Origin: Nemertoderma westbladi
Lineage: Eukaryota > Xenacoelomorpha > Nemertodermatida > Nemertodermatidae
DNA: 62,254 bases
Direction: 5' to 3'
Assembly (NCBI GenBank): GCA_032718475.1
Contig: JAUCBJ010004766.1
Location: 1-62,254, forward strand
A program made the translations under genes and the position numbers. Of the stretch, positions 1-14,100 are shown piece after piece (positions within the stretch are counted from its first letter, which is position 1; each line of letters begins with the position of its first letter). Below the pieces are notes generated by a model, which was not told where the DNA came from, did no database searches, and saw nothing but the letters and a program-made list of their open reading frames with translations.

Positions 1-67
1 CTGGTACTGAGGTACAGTATAGTGTAGATAGATGATTACAATATTGTAAGTTATTAAAATTTGAGAC

Positions 68-312
68 GGGGGGGGGGGGGGGGGGGTTGGTTTGGGTTGG
101 AACTTGACGCAAATTGCACTGCACTTCGGCAAATTAAATTAACAGAGTTAATTATACATTAAGGTAAACGAGCAGGTTACCGTGGCACTTTATTCTGACC
201 AAAACAATAAAGAATGTCCATAGCACAGGCTAGAGTTTAAATTTTGTGAGTAATTATCTGTTATTTGCGTCTATTTTGCCCTGGAGAGTCATGAATTTTG
301 ATTGATTCAAGC
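68..312 (+). mobile_element. Degenerate copy of poly-G-bordered repeat family
   Basis: The copy opens with 19 G (68-86), followed by a variant of the family terminal motif (aacttgacgcaaatt). The body shares gagcaggttac, ccaaaacaataaa, ctgttatttgcgtc and ccctggagag with the copies at 22.7, 43.9 and 45.4 kb. The right end has decayed: there is no poly-C and the terminal gtccagt is gone. It is probably an old non-autonomous DNA element. Confidence 0.6.
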
Positions 313-339
313 AATTCCCCTACTTTTCGGATAGTAATA

Positions 340-635
340 GAACTGAACCGAAATGGTAGTTAGAAAAGCCCGTTTCTGTTACCTGCTCTTTTTTCTCATT
401 TTGTATTGTAACTAATTGTTTATTGTTTTGGTTAGCGAAGCCCGCCTCTGGTACCTGCTCCTTTCCCTCAATTAGTATGTTACCTGCTCTTTTTCCTCAT
501 TTTGTAATGTAACTGTTTATTGTTTTGGTAAGAAAAGCTCGCATCTGTAAGCTGCCCCTTTCTCTCAATTGGTAATTTTATCGTTTATTGTTTTGGTTCG
601 AAAAGACCGTCTATGTAACCTGCTCTTAATTGAAG
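340..635 (+). repeat. Degenerate ~60-bp tandem repeats (TTTATTGTTTTGGTTAG)
   Basis: Three to four diverged units carry the words gtttattgttttggttag, aaaagcccg and acctgctcctttccctcaat. The same words occur inside the poly-G-bordered elements near 43.9 and 45.5 kb and in a relic near 17.62 kb, so this is probably an expanded internal piece of that family. Confidence 0.6.
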
Positions 636-878
636 AAATGCATACATAATAAGCCATACTGCGGACAACAAAAGTATTATGCAAAATTCATAAAAAAATG
701 CGGACAAACGTCAAATGAACGGACATAAAAAATCACTGCCAAAAAGCGGTATGCTTTATTATGCTGCCTGTATATGTATATAGTAAAACGAACTTAGATC
801 CTATGTATGGAGTATATCTATAAATCAAAAACAACTAAACAATTTCTTGCAACTAGAGGGGAGTTATTTCAGCCTTTA
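636..878. other. AT-rich spacer, nothing recognised
   Basis: No gene or clear repeat is seen between the poly-G-element-derived repeats and the 32-bp tandem array. Confidence 0.5.
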
Positions 879-1102
879 GGGAAGTGTTCTCAGCCTAAGC
901 TGAGAAGACTGGGGAGTGTTCTCAGCCTAAGCTGAGAAGACTGGGGAGTGTTCTCAGCCTAAGCTGAAAAGACTGTGGAGTGTTCTCGGCCTAGGCTGAG
1001 AAGACTGGGGAGTGTTCTCAGCCTAGGCTGAGACGACTGGGGAGTGTTCTCAGCCTAAGCTGATACGACTGGGGAGTGTTCTCAGCCTAGGCTGAGATAA
1101 CT

Positions 1103-1104
<2 letters not shown>
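879..1104 (+). repeat. 32-bp tandem repeat carrying a 16-bp palindrome, about 7 copies
   Basis: The unit reads gggagtgttctcagccta followed by agctgagaagactg. Each copy holds CTCAGCCTARGCTGAG. In the CTAGG copies this is a perfect 16-bp palindrome; in the CTAAG copies the centre is mismatched. The array runs directly into a 29-G tract. Half-units (gagttatttcagcct, gagttatctcagcct) lie on both sides. Confidence 0.9.

Positions 1105-1105
<1 letters not shown>

Positions 1106-1134
<29 letters not shown>
1106..1134 (+). repeat. 29-nt poly-G tract
   Basis: An uninterrupted G homopolymer abuts the 32-bp palindromic array. The exact length is likely to be unreliable in any assembly. Confidence 0.9.
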
Positions 1135-1321
1135 TCATGTTTGGTAGGGAGTTATCTCAGCCTAAAGCTCTATTACAGTATCCCTATTATTCCCCTATTT
1201 TTCCGATTTATCCCGTAAAATTTGAACTTTGAACAATATGTTGTAGATGTTGTAAAAATCAAAAATAGGCTTAATGAAATTTTTCAATTTTCATCGCGTT
1301 TGAACCGAGGTAGATACTTAC

Positions 1322-1546
1322 AGCTTTTGTAAATAACGGTACCAAATATACTACATGATCATCACCATCAACATGACCCAGATAGTTTCTCTTTGGAGAT
1401 TTGAACCTATTCACAGCGTTTGGAGCGGAACCACGATGCGGTATTGGAACCGTCAGCGAATCAGGGCGGCGGTTCGAACTGCGGTCCTCGGAGGGCGAAA
1501 TATATTCCGAATGTCGGCGAGTTGTCGACGCCGACGTGCCAAGCAT
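1322..1546 (-). CDS. Candidate coding exon ending in VVYLVPLFTKA (unknown gene)
   Basis: A 75-codon minus-strand ORF starts at ATG (1546-1544) and runs without a stop to a consensus splice donor (GCT|gtaagtat) at 1322/1321, phase 0. The product is basic and rich in Ser, Arg and Pro, and ends VVYLVPLFTKA. The segment is richer in CpG than its surroundings. The last twelve codons align with the end of an exon at 18081-18326, also minus strand, also phase 0 at a donor. Several differences there are synonymous (GTA/GTG, TTT/TTC, ACA/ACC, AAA/AAG), the pattern expected of selected protein. I do not recognise the family. No following exon was identified before the window edge. Confidence 0.5.
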
Positions 1547-1604
1547 CTCTGTACTGTACGAACAATCGGACTGAAGTTTATATGTACCCTAATAATCCTG
1601 TGGT

Positions 1605-1678
1605 GTTGGTGGATATAAAGTTTCGTATCCTATAGCGCGCTATAGAGTTGGTGGATATAAAGTTTCGTATCCTATAGC
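1605..1678 (+). repeat. 32-bp direct repeat with palindromic spacer
   Basis: The sequence gttggtggatataaagtttc plus gtatcctatagc occurs at 1605-1636 and again at 1647-1678. The junction contains the perfect 16-bp palindrome CTATAGCGCGCTATAG (1630-1645). A further CTATAGG cluster follows. This looks like a local slippage or fold-back duplication. Confidence 0.8.
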
Positions 1679-1679
1679 A

Positions 1680-2105
1680 AGGCTATAGGACATAACGCTA
1701 TAGGGTGGATACAACGGAACTCATATTGAGAACCTGATTATTGAAAATAATGTTTCTATCTCGGAAAAATTAATTTCATATCTTTAAAATTAATTTGAAA
1801 ATTTTGAAAATATATGTATGGGTCTTTATTATAGTTGCAAAATATTTTTTTAACAAAAACACTGACGATCCTGAGTTATTGCCGAACGTGGGAACATCGA
1901 ATTCTAAGAAGTTGATTTAATAATTACAAATTCCGTTTAACAAATTTTCAAATATTTCAATCCAATTGTTGCTGAGAGCGGGGACCTCGGAACGAAATAT
2001 AAAGTAACAGTGAATTTGAAATTTAAAAGCGCCGTTTTATATATTATTTAAAGGTTACAAATCCACATCAACGGACAATATTTACAGCTGAAAACTACTA
2101 CTACT
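1680..2105. other. AT-rich left flank of satellite, nothing recognised
   Basis: No ORF or repeat of note is visible. It ends in a short ctactactacc run that leads into the first 43-bp unit. Confidence 0.5.
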
Positions 2106-5100
2106 ACCAATCAAACTACTGTGTACCAAAAACAAAAGTGCAAGCGTGACCAATCAAACTACTGTGTACCAAAAACAAAAGTGCAAGCGTGACCAATCAA
2201 ACTACTGTGTACCAAAAACAAAAGTGCAAGCGTGACCAATCAAACTACTGTGTACCAAAAACAAAAGTGCAAGCGTGACCAATCAAACTACTGTGTACCA
2301 AAAACAAAAGTGCAAGCGTGACCAATCAAACTACTGTGTACCAAAAACAAAAGTGCAAGCGTGACCAATCAAACTACTGTGTACCAAAAACAAAAGTGCA
2401 AGCGTGACCAATCAAACTACTGTGTACCAAAAACAAAAGTGCAAGCGTGACCAATCAAACTACTGTGTACCAAAAACAAAAGTGCAAGCGTGACCAATCA
2501 AACTACTGTGTACCAAAAACAAAAGTGCAAGCGTGACCAATCAAACTACTGTGTACCAAAAACAAAAGTGCAAGCGTGACCAATCAAACTACTGTGTACC
2601 AAAAACAAAAGTGCGAGCGTGACCAATCAAACTACTGTGTACCAAAAACAAAAGTGCAAGCGTGACCAATCAAACTACTGTGTACCAAAAACAAAAGTGC
2701 AAGCGTGACCAATCAAACTACTGTGTACCAAAAACAAAAGTGCAAGCGTGACCAATCAAACTAGACCTACGTGTACCAAAAACAAAAGTGCAAGCGTGAC
2801 CAATCAAACTAGACCTACTGTGTACCAAAAACCAAAAGTGCAAGCGTGACCAATCAAACTACTGTGTACCAAAAACAAGTGCAAGCGTGACCAATCAAAC
2901 TACTGTGTACCAAAAACAAAAGTGCGAGCGTGACCAATCAAACTACTGTGTACCAAAAACAAGTGCAAGCGTGACCAATCAAACTACTGTGTACCAAAAA
3001 CAAAAGTGCAAGCGTGACCAATCAAACTACTGTGTACCAAAAACAAAAGTGCAAGCGTGACCAATCAAACTACTGTGTACCAAAAACAAAAGTGCAAGCG
3101 TGACCAATCAAACTACTGTGTACCAAAAACAAAAGTGCAAGCGTGACCAATCAAACTACTGTGTACCAAAAACAAAAGTGCGAGCGTGACCAATCAAACT
3201 ACTGTGTACCAAAAACAAAGTGCAAGCGTGACCAATCAAACTACTGTGTACCAAAAACAAAAGTGCGAGCGTGACCAATCAAACTACTGTGTACCAAAAA
3301 CAAAAGTGCAAGCGTGACCAATCAAACTACTGTGTACCAAAAACAAAAGTGCAAGCGTGACCAATCAAACTACTGTGTACCAAAAACAAAAGTGCAAGCG
3401 TGACCAATCAAACTACTGTGTACCAAAAACAAAAGTGCAAGCGTGACCAATCAAACTACTGTGTACCAAAAACAAAAGTGCAAGCGTGACCAATCAAACT
3501 ACTGTGTACCAAAAACAAAAGTGCAAGCGTGACCAATCAAACTACTGTGTACCAAAAACAAAAGTGCAAGCGTGACCAATCAAACTACTGTGTACCAAAA
3601 ACAAAAGTGCAAGCGTGACCAATCAAACTACTGTGTACCAAAAACAAAAGTGCAAGCGTGACCAATCAAACTACTGTGTACCAAAAACAAAAGTGCGAGC
3701 GTGACCAATCAAACTACTGTGTACCAAAAACAAAAGTGCAAGCGTGACCAATCAAACTACTGTGTACCAAAAACAAAAGTGCAAGCGTGACCAATCAAAC
3801 TACTGTGTACCAAAAACAAAAGTGCAAGCGTGACCAATCAAACTACTGTGTACCAAAAACAAAAGTGCAAGCGTGACCAATCAAACTACTGTGTACCAAA
3901 AACAAAAGTGCAAGCGTGACCAATCAAACTACTGTGTACCAAAAACAAAGTGCAAGCGTGACCAATCAAACTACTGTGTACCAAAAACAAAAGTGCGAGC
4001 GTGACCAATCAAACTACTGTGTACCAAAAACAAGTGCAAGCGTGACCAATCAAACTACTGTGTACCAAAAACAAAAGTGCAAGCGTGACCAATCAAACTA
4101 CTGTGTACCAAAAACAAAAGTGCAAGCGTGACCAATCAAACTACTGTGTACCAAAAACAAAAGTGCAAGCGTGACCAATCAAACTACTGTGTACCAAAAA
4201 CAAAAGTGCAAGCGTGACCAATCAAACTACTGTGTACCAAAAACAAAAGTGCGAGCGTGACCAATCAAACTACTGTGTACCAAAAACAAAAGTGCAAGCG
4301 TGACCAATCAAACTACTGTGTACCAAAAACAAAAGTGCGAGCGTGACCAATCAAACTACTGTGTACCAAAAACAAAAGTGCAAGCGTGACCAATCAAACT
4401 ACTGTGTACCAAAAACAAAAGTGCAAGCGTGACCAATCAAACTAGACCTACTGTGTACCAAAAACAAAAGTGCAAGCGTGACCAATCAAATCTACTGTGT
4501 ACCAAAAACAAAAGTGCAAGCGTGACCAATCAAACTAGACCTACTGTGTACCAAAAACAAAAGTGCAAGCGTGACCAATCAAACTAGACCTACTGTGTAC
4601 CAAAAACAAAAGTGCAAGCGTGACCAATCAAACTACTGTGTACCAAAAACAAAAGTGCAAGCGTGACCAATCAAACTACTGTGTACCAAAAACAAAAGTG
4701 CGAGCGTGACCAATCAAACTACTGTGTACCAAAAACAAAAGTGCAAGCGTGACCAATCAAACTACTGTGTACCAAAAACAAGTGCAAGCGTGACCAATCA
4801 AACTACTGTGTACCAAAAACAAAAGTGCGAGCGTGACCAATCAAACTACTGTGTACCAAAAACAAAGTGCAAGCGTGACCAATCAAACTACTGTGTACCA
4901 AAAACAAGTGCAAGCGTGACCAATCAAACTACTGTGTACCAAAAACAAAAGTGCGAGCGTGACCAATCAAACTACTGTGTACCAAAAACAAGTGCAAGCG
5001 TGACCAATCAAACTACTGTGTACCAAAAACAAAAGTGCGAGCGTGACCAATCAAACTACTGTGTACCAAAAACAAAAGTGCAAGCGTGACCAATCAAACT

Positions 5101-8100
5101 ACTGTGTACCAAAAACAAAAGTGCAAGCGTGACCAATCAAACTAGACCTACTGTGTACCAAAAACAAAAGTTCAAGCGTGACCAATCAAATTACTGTGTA
5201 CCAAAAACAAAAGTGCAAGCGTGACCAATCAAACTAGACCTACTGTGTACCAAACACAAAAGTGCAAGCGTGACCAATCAAACTAGACCTACTGTGTACC
5301 AAAAACAAAAGTGCAAGCGTGACCAATCAAACTACTGTGTACCAAAAACAAGTGCAAGCGTGACCAATCAAACTACTGTGTACTAAAAACAAAAGTGCGA
5401 GCGTGACCAATCAAACTACTGTGTACCAAAAACAAGTACAAGCGTGACCAATCAAACTACAGTGTACCAAAAACAAAAGTGCGAGCGTGACCAATCAAAC
5501 TACTGTGTACCAAAAACAAAAGTGCCGGCGTGACCAATCAAACTACTGTGTACCAAAAACAAAAGTGCAAGCGTGACCAATCAAACTACTGTGTACCAAA
5601 AACAAAAGCGCGAGCGTGACCAATCAAACTACTGTGTTCCAAAAACAAAATGGCGAGTGTGACCAATCAAACTACTGTGTACCGAAAACAAAAGTGCAAG
5701 CGTGACCAATCAAACTACTGTGTCCCAAAAACAAAAGTGCAAGCGTGACCAATCAAACTACTGTGTACCAAAAACAAAAGTGCAAGCGTGACCAATCAAA
5801 CTACTGTGTACCAAAAACAAAAGTGCAAGCGTGACCAATCAAACTAGACCTACTGTGTACCAAAAACAAAAGTGCAAGCGTGACCAATCAAACTAGACCT
5901 ACTGTGTACCAAAAACCAAAAGTGCAAGCGTTACCAATCAAACTACTGTGTACCAAAAACAAGTGCAAGCGTGACCAATCAAACTACTGTGTACCAAAAA
6001 CAAAAGTGCAAGCGTGACCAATCAAACTAGACCTACTGTGTACCAAAAACAAAATGGCGAGCGTGACCAATCAAACTACTGTGTACCGAAAACAAAAGTG
6101 CAAGCGTGACCAATCAAACTAATGTGTACCAAAAACAAAAGTGCAAGCGTGACCAATCAAACTACTGTGTACCAAAAACAAAAGTGCAAGCGTGACCAAT
6201 CAACCTACTGTGTACCAAAAACAAAAGTGCAAGCGTGACCAATCAAACTAGACCTACTGTGTACCAAAAACAAAAGTGCAAGCGTGACCAATCAAACTAG
6301 ACCTACTGTGTACCAAAAACAAAAGTGCGAGCGTGACCAATCAAACTACTGTGTACCAAAAACAAACGTGCAAGCGTGACCAATTAAACTACTGTGTACC
6401 AAAAACAAAAGTGCGAGCGTGACCAATCAAACTACTGTGTACCAAAACAAAAACAAAAGTGCAAGCGTGACCAATCAAACTACTGTGTACCAAAAACAAA
6501 AGTGCAAGCGTGACCAATCAAACTACTGTGTACCAAAAACAATAGTGCAAGCGTGACCAATCAAACTACTGTGTACCAATAACTAAAGTGCAAGTGTGAC
6601 CAATCAAACTACTGTGTACCAAAAACAAAAGTGCAAGCGTGACCAATCAAACTACTGTGTACCAAAAACAAAAGTGCAAGCGTGACCAATCAAACTACTG
6701 TGTACCAAAAACAAAAGTGCAAGCGTGACCAATCAAACTACTGTGTACCAAAAACAAAAGTGCAAGCGTGACCTGTCAAACTACTGTGTACCAAAAACAA
6801 AAGTGCAAGCGTGACCAATAAAACTACTGTGTACCAAAAACAAAAGTGCGAGCGTGACCAATCAAACTACTGTGTACCAAAAACAAAAGTGCGAGCGTGA
6901 CCAATCAAACTACTGTGTACCAAAAACAAAAGTGCAAACGTGACCAATCAAACTAGACCTACTGTGTACCAAAAAAAAAAGTGCAAGCGTGACCAATCAA
7001 ACTACTGTTTACCAAAAACAAAAGTGCAAGCGTGACCAATCAAACTACTGTGTACCAAAAACAAAAGTGCAAGCGTGACCAATCAAACTAGACCTACTGT
7101 GTACCAAAAAAAAAGTGCAAGCGTGACCAATCAAACTAGACCTACTGTGTACCAAAAACCAAAAGCGCAAGCGTGACCAATCAAACTACTGTGTACCAAA
7201 AACAAGTGATAGCGTGACCAATCAAACTACTGTGTACCAAAAACAAAAGTGCGAGCGTGAAAAATCAAACTACTGTGTACAAAAACAAGTGCAAGCGTAA
7301 CCAATCAAACTACTGTGTACCAAAACAAAAGTGCGAGCGTGACCAATCAAACTACTGTGTACCAAAACAAAAACAAAAGTGCAAGCGTGACTAATCAAAC
7401 TACTGTGTACCAAAAACAAAAGTGCAAGCGTGACCAATCAAACTACTGTGTACCAAAAACAAAAGTGCAAGCGTGACCAATCAAACTACTGTGTACCAAT
7501 AACAAAAGTGCAAGTGTGACCAATCAAACTACTGTGTACCAAAAACAAAAGTGCAAGCGTGACCAATCAAACTACTGTGTACCAAAAACAAAAGTGCAAG
7601 CGTGACCAATCAAACTACTGTGTACAAAAACAAAAGTGCAAGCGTGACCAATCAAACTACTGTGTACCAAAAACAAAACTGCAAGCGTGACCTGTCAAAC
7701 TACTGTGTACCAAAAACAAAAGTGCAAGCGTGACCAATAAAACTACTGTGTACCAAAAACAAAAGTGCGAGCGTGACCAATCAAACTACTGTGTACCAAA
7801 AACAAAAGTGCGAGCGTGACCAATCAAACTACTGTGTACCAAAAACAAAAGTGCAAGCGCGACCAATCAAACTACTGTGTATCAAAAACAAAAGTGCAAG
7901 CGTGACCAATCAAACTAGACCTACTGTGTACCAAAAACAAAAGTGCAAGCGTGACCAATCAAACTAGACCTACTGTGTACCAAAAACAAGTGATAGCGTG
8001 ACCAATCAAACTACTGTGTACCAAAAACAAAAGTGCGAGCGTGAAAAATCAAACTACTGTGTACCAAAAACAAGTGCAAGCGTAACCAATCAAACTACTG

Positions 8101-11100
8101 TGTACCAAAAACAAAAGTGCAAGCGTGACCAATCAAACTAGACCTACTGTGTACCAAAAACAAAAGTGCAAGCGTGACCAATCAAACTAGACCTACTGTG
8201 TACCAAAAACAAAAGTGCGAGCGTGACCAATCAAACTACTGTGTACCAAAAACAAAAGTGCAAGCGTGACCAATCAAACTACTGTGTATCAAAAACAAAA
8301 GTGCAAGCGTGACCAATCAAACTAGACCTACTGTGTACCAAAAACAAAAGTGCAAGCGTGACCAATCAAACTAGACCTACTGTGTACCAAAAACCAAAAG
8401 TGCAAGCGTGACCAATCAAACTACTGTGTACCAAAAACAAAAGTGCGAGCGTGACCAATCAAACTACTGTGTACCAAAAACAAGTGCAAGCGTGACCAAT
8501 CAAAATACTGTGTACTAAAAAGAAAAGTGCGAGCGTTACCAATCAAACTACTGTGTACCAAAAACAAGTGCAAGCGTGACCAATCAAACAACTACTGTGT
8601 ACCAAAACAAAAACAAAAGTGCAAGCGTGACCAATCAAACTACTGTGTACCAAAAACAAAAGTGCAAGCGTGACCAATCAAACTACTGTGTACCAAAAAC
8701 GAAAGTGCAAGCGTGACCAATCAAACTACTGTGTACCAATAACAAAAGTGCAAGTGTGACCAATCAAACTACTGTGTACCAAAAACAAAAGTGCAAGCGT
8801 GACCAATCAAACTACTGTGTACCAAAAACAAAAGTGCAAGCGTGACCAATCAAACTACTGTGTACCAAAAACAAAAGTGCAAGCGTGACCAATCAAACTA
8901 CTGTGTACCAAAAACAAAAGTGCAAGCGTGACCTGTCAAACTACTGTGTACCAAAAACAAAAGTGCAAGCGTGACCAATAAAATTACTGTGTACCAAAAA
9001 CAAAAGTGCGAGCGTGACCAATCAAACTACTGTGTACCAAAAACAAAAGTGCGAGCGTGACCAATCAAACTACTGTGTACCAAAAACAAAAGTGCAAACG
9101 TGACCAATCAAACTACTGTGTATCAAAAACAAAAGTGCAAGCGTGACCAATCAAACTAGACCTACTGTGTACCAAAAAAAAAAGTGCAAGCGTGACCAAT
9201 CAAACTAGACCTACTGTGTACCAAAAACCAAAAGTGCAAGCGTGACCAATCAAACTACTGTGTACCAAAAACAAGTGATAGCGTGACCAATCAAACTACT
9301 GTGTACCAAAAACAAAAGTGCGAGCGTGAAAAATCAAACTACTGTGTACAAAAACAAGTGCAAGCGTAACCAATCAAACTACTGTGTACCAAAAACAAAA
9401 GTGCGAGCGTGACCAATCAAACTACTGTGTACCAAAACAAAAACAAAAGTGCAAGCGTGACCAATCAAACTACTGTGTACCAAAAACAAAAGTGCAAGCG
9501 TGACCAATCAAACTACTGTGTACCAAAAACAAAAGTGCAAGCGTAACCAATCAAACTACTGTGTACCAATAACAAAAGTGCAAGTGTGACCAATCAAACT
9601 ACTGTGTACCAAAAACAAAAGTGCAAGCGTGACCAATCAAACTACTGTGTACCAAAAACAAGTGATAGCGTGACCAATCAAACTACTGTGTACCAAAAAC
9701 AAAAGTGCGAGCGTGAAAAATCAAACTACTGTGTACCAAAAACAAGTGCAAGCGTAACCAATCAAACTACTGTGTACCAAAAACAAAAGTGCAAGCGTGA
9801 CCAATCAAACTAGACCTACTGTGTACCAAAAACAAAAGTGCAAGCGTGACCAATCAAACTAGACCTACTGTGTACCAAAAACAAAAGTGCGAGAGTGACC
9901 AATCCAACTACTGTGTACCAAAAACAAAAGTGCAAGCGTGACCAATCAAACTACTGTGTATCAAAAACAAAAGTGCAAGCGTGACCAATCAAACTAGACC
10001 TACTGTGTACCAAAAACAAAAGTGCAAGCGTGACCAATCAAACTAGACCTACTGTGTACCAAAAACCAAAAGTGCAAGCGTGACCAATCAAACTACTGTG
10101 TACCAAAAACAAAAGTGCGAGCGTGACCAATCAAACTACTGTGTACCAAAAACAAGTGCAAGCGTGACCAATCAAAATACTGTGTACTAAAAAGAAAAGT
10201 GCGAGCGTGACCAATCAAACTACTGTGTACCAAAAACAAGTGCAAGCGTGACCAATCAAACTACTGTGTACCAAAACAAAAACAAAAGTGCAAGCGTGAC
10301 CAATCAAACTACTGTGTACCAAAAACAAAAGTGCAAGCGTGACCAATCAAACTACTGTGTACCAAAAACGAAAGTGCAAGCGTGACCAATCAAACTACTG
10401 TGTACCAATAACAAAAGTGCAAGTGTGACCAATCAAACTACTGTGTACCAAAAACAAAAGTGCAAGCGTGACCAATCAAACTACTGTGTACCAAAAACAA
10501 AAGTGCAAGCGTGACCAATCAAACTACTGTGTACCAAAAACAAAAGTGCAAGCGTGACCAATCAAACTACTGTGTACCAAAAACAAAAGTGCAAGCGTGA
10601 CCTGTCAAACTACTGTGTACCAAAAACAAAAGTGCAAGCGTGACCAATAAAATTACTGTGTACCAAAAACAAAAGTGCGAGCGTGACCAATCAAACTACT
10701 GTGTACCAAAAACAAAAGTGCGAGCGTGACCAATCAAACTACTGTGTACCAAAAACAAAAGTGCAAACGTGACCAATCAAACTACTGTGTATCAAAAACA
10801 AAAGTGCAAGCGTGACCAATCAAACTAGACCTACTGTGTACCAAAAAAAAAAGTGCAAGCGTGACCAATCAAACTAGACCTACTGTGTACCAAAAACCAA
10901 AAGTGCAAGCGTGACCAATCAAACTACTGTGTACCAAAAACAAGTGATAGCGTGACCAATCAAACTACTGTGTACCAAAAACAAAAGTGCGAGCGTGAAC
11001 AATCAAACTACTGTGTACAAAAACAAGTGCAAGCGTAACCAATCAAACTACTGTGTACCAAAAACAAAAGTGCGAGCGTGACCAATCAAACTACTGTGTA

Positions 11101-14100
11101 CCAAAACAAAAACAAAAGTGCAAGCGTGACCAATCAAACTACTGTGTACCAAAAACAAAAGTGCAAGCGTGACCAATCAAACTACTGTGTACCAAAAACA
11201 AAAGTGCAAGCGTGACCAATCAAACTACTGTGTACCAATAACAAAAGTGCAAGTGTGACCAATCAAACTACTGTGTACCAAAAACAAAAGTGCAAGCGTG
11301 ACCAATCAAACTACTGTGTACCAAAAACAAGTGATAGCGTGACCAATCAAACTACTGTGTACCAAAAACAAAAGTGCGAGCGTGAAAAATCAAACTACTG
11401 TGTACCAAAAACAAGTGCAAGCGTAACCAATCAAACTACTGTGTACCAAAAACAAAAGTGCAAGCGTGACCAATCAAACTAGACCTACTGTGTACCAAAA
11501 ACAAAAGTGCAAGCGTGACCAATCAAACTAGACCTACTGTGTACCAAAAACAAAAGTGCGAGCGTGACCAATCAAACTACTGTGTACCAAAAACAAAAGT
11601 GCAAGCGTGACCAATCAAACTACTGTGTATCAAAAACAAAAGTGCAAGCGTGACCAATCAAACTAGACCTACTGTGTACCAAAAACAAAAGTGCAAGCGT
11701 GACCAATCAAACTAGACCTACTGTGTACCAAAAACCAAAAGTGCAAGCGTGACCAATCAAACTACTGTGTACCAAAAACAAGTGATAGCGTGACCAATCA
11801 AACTACTGTGTACCAAAAACAAAAGTGCGAGCGTGACCAATCAAACTACTGTGTACCAAAAACAAGTGCAAGCGTGACCAATCAAAATACTGTGTACTAA
11901 AAAGAAAAGTGCGAGCGTGACCAATCAAACTACTGTGTACCAAAAACAAGTGATAGCGTGACCAATCAAACTACTGTGTACCAAAAACAAAAGTGCGAGC
12001 GTGAAAAATCAAACTACTGTGTACAAAAACAAGTGCAAGCGTAACCAATCAAACTACTGTGTACCAAAAACAAAAGTGCGAGCGTGACCAATCAAACTAC
12101 TGTGTACCAAAACAAAAACAAAAGTGCAAGCGTGACCAATCAAACTACTGTGTACCAAAAACAAAAGTGCAAGCGTGACCAATCAAACTACTGTGTACCA
12201 AAAACAAAAGTGCAAGCGTAACCAATCAAACTACTGTGTACCAATAACAAAAGTGCAAGTGTGACCAATCAAACTACTGTGTACCAAAAACAAAAGTGCA
12301 AGCGTGACCAATCAAACTACTGTGTACCAAAAACAAGTGATAGCGTGACCAATCAAACTACTGTGTACCAAAAACAAAAGTGCGAGCGTGAAAAATCAAA
12401 CTAATGTGTACCAAAAACAAGTGCAAGCGTAACCAATCAAACTACTGTGTACCAAAAACAAAAGTGCAAGCGTGACCAATCAAACTAGACCTACTGTGTA
12501 CCAAAAACAAAAGTGCAAGCGTGACCAATCAAACTAGACCTACTGTGTACCAAAAACAAAAGTGCGAGAGTGACCAATCCAACTACTGTGTACCAAAAAC
12601 AAAAGTGCAAGCGTGACCAATCAAACTACTGTGTATCAAAAACAAAAGTGCAAGCGTGACCAATCAAACTAGACCTACTGTGTACCAAAAACAAAAGTGC
12701 AAGCGTGACCAATCAAACTAGACCTACTGTGTACCAAAAACCAAAAGTGCAAGCGTGACCAATCAAACTACTGTGTACCAAAAACAAAAGTGCGAGCGTG
12801 ACCAATCAAACTACTGTGTACCAAAAACAAGTGCAAGCGTGACCAATCAAAATACTGTGTACTAAAAAGAAAAGTGCGAGCGTGACCAATCAAACTACTG
12901 TGTACCAAAAACAAGTGCAAGCGTGACCAATCAAACTACTGTGTACCAAAACAAAAACAAAAGTGCAAGCGTGACCAATCAAACTACTGTGTACCAAAAA
13001 CAAAAGTGCAAGCGTGACCAATCAAACTACTGTGTACCAAAAACGAAAGTGCAAGCGTGACCAATCAAACTACTGTGTACCAATAACAAAAGTGCAAGTG
13101 TGACCAATCAAACTACTGTGTACCAAAAACAAAAGTGCAAGCGTGACCAATCAAACTACTGTGTACCAAAAACAAAAGTGCAAGCGTGACCAATCAAACT
13201 ACTGTGTACCAAAAACAAAAGTGCAAGCGTGACCAATCAAACTACTGTGTACCAAAAACAAAAGTGCAAGCGTGACCTGTCAAACTACTGTGTACCAAAA
13301 ACAAAAGTGCAAGCGTGACCAATAAAATTACTGTGTACCAAAAACAAAAGTGCGAGCGTGACCAATCAAACTACTGTGTACCAAAAACAAAAGTGCGAGC
13401 GTGACCAATCAAACTACTGTGTACCAAAAACAAAAGTGCAAACGTGACCAATCAAACTACTGTGTATCAAAAACAAAAGTGCAAGCGTGACCAATCAAAC
13501 TAGACCTACTGTGTACCAAAAAAAAAAGTGCAAGCGTGACCAATCAAACTAGACCTACTGTGTACCAAAAACCAAAAGTGCAAGCGTGACCAATCAAACT
13601 ACTGTGTACCAAAAACAAGTGATAGCGTGACCAATCAAACTACTGTGTACCAAAAACAAAAGTGCGAGCGTGAACAATCAAACTACTGTGTACAAAAACA
13701 AGTGCAAGCGTAACCAATCAAACTACTGTGTACCAAAAACAAAAGTGCGAGCGTGACCAATCAAACTACTGTGTACCAAAACAAAAACAAAAGTGCAAGC
13801 GTGACCAATCAAACTACTGTGTACCAAAAACAAAAGTGCAAGCGTGACCAATCAAACTACTGTGTACCAAAAACAAAAGTGCAAGCGTGACCAATCAAAC
13901 TACTGTGTACCAATAACAAAAGTGCAAGTGTGACCAATCAAACTACTGTGTACCAAAAACAAAAGTGCAAGCGTGACCAATCAAACTACTGTGTACCAAA
14001 AACAAGTGATAGCGTGACCAATCAAACTACTGTGTACCAAAAACAAAAGTGCGAGCGTGAAAAATCAAACTACTGTGTACCAAAAACAAGTGCAAGCGTA

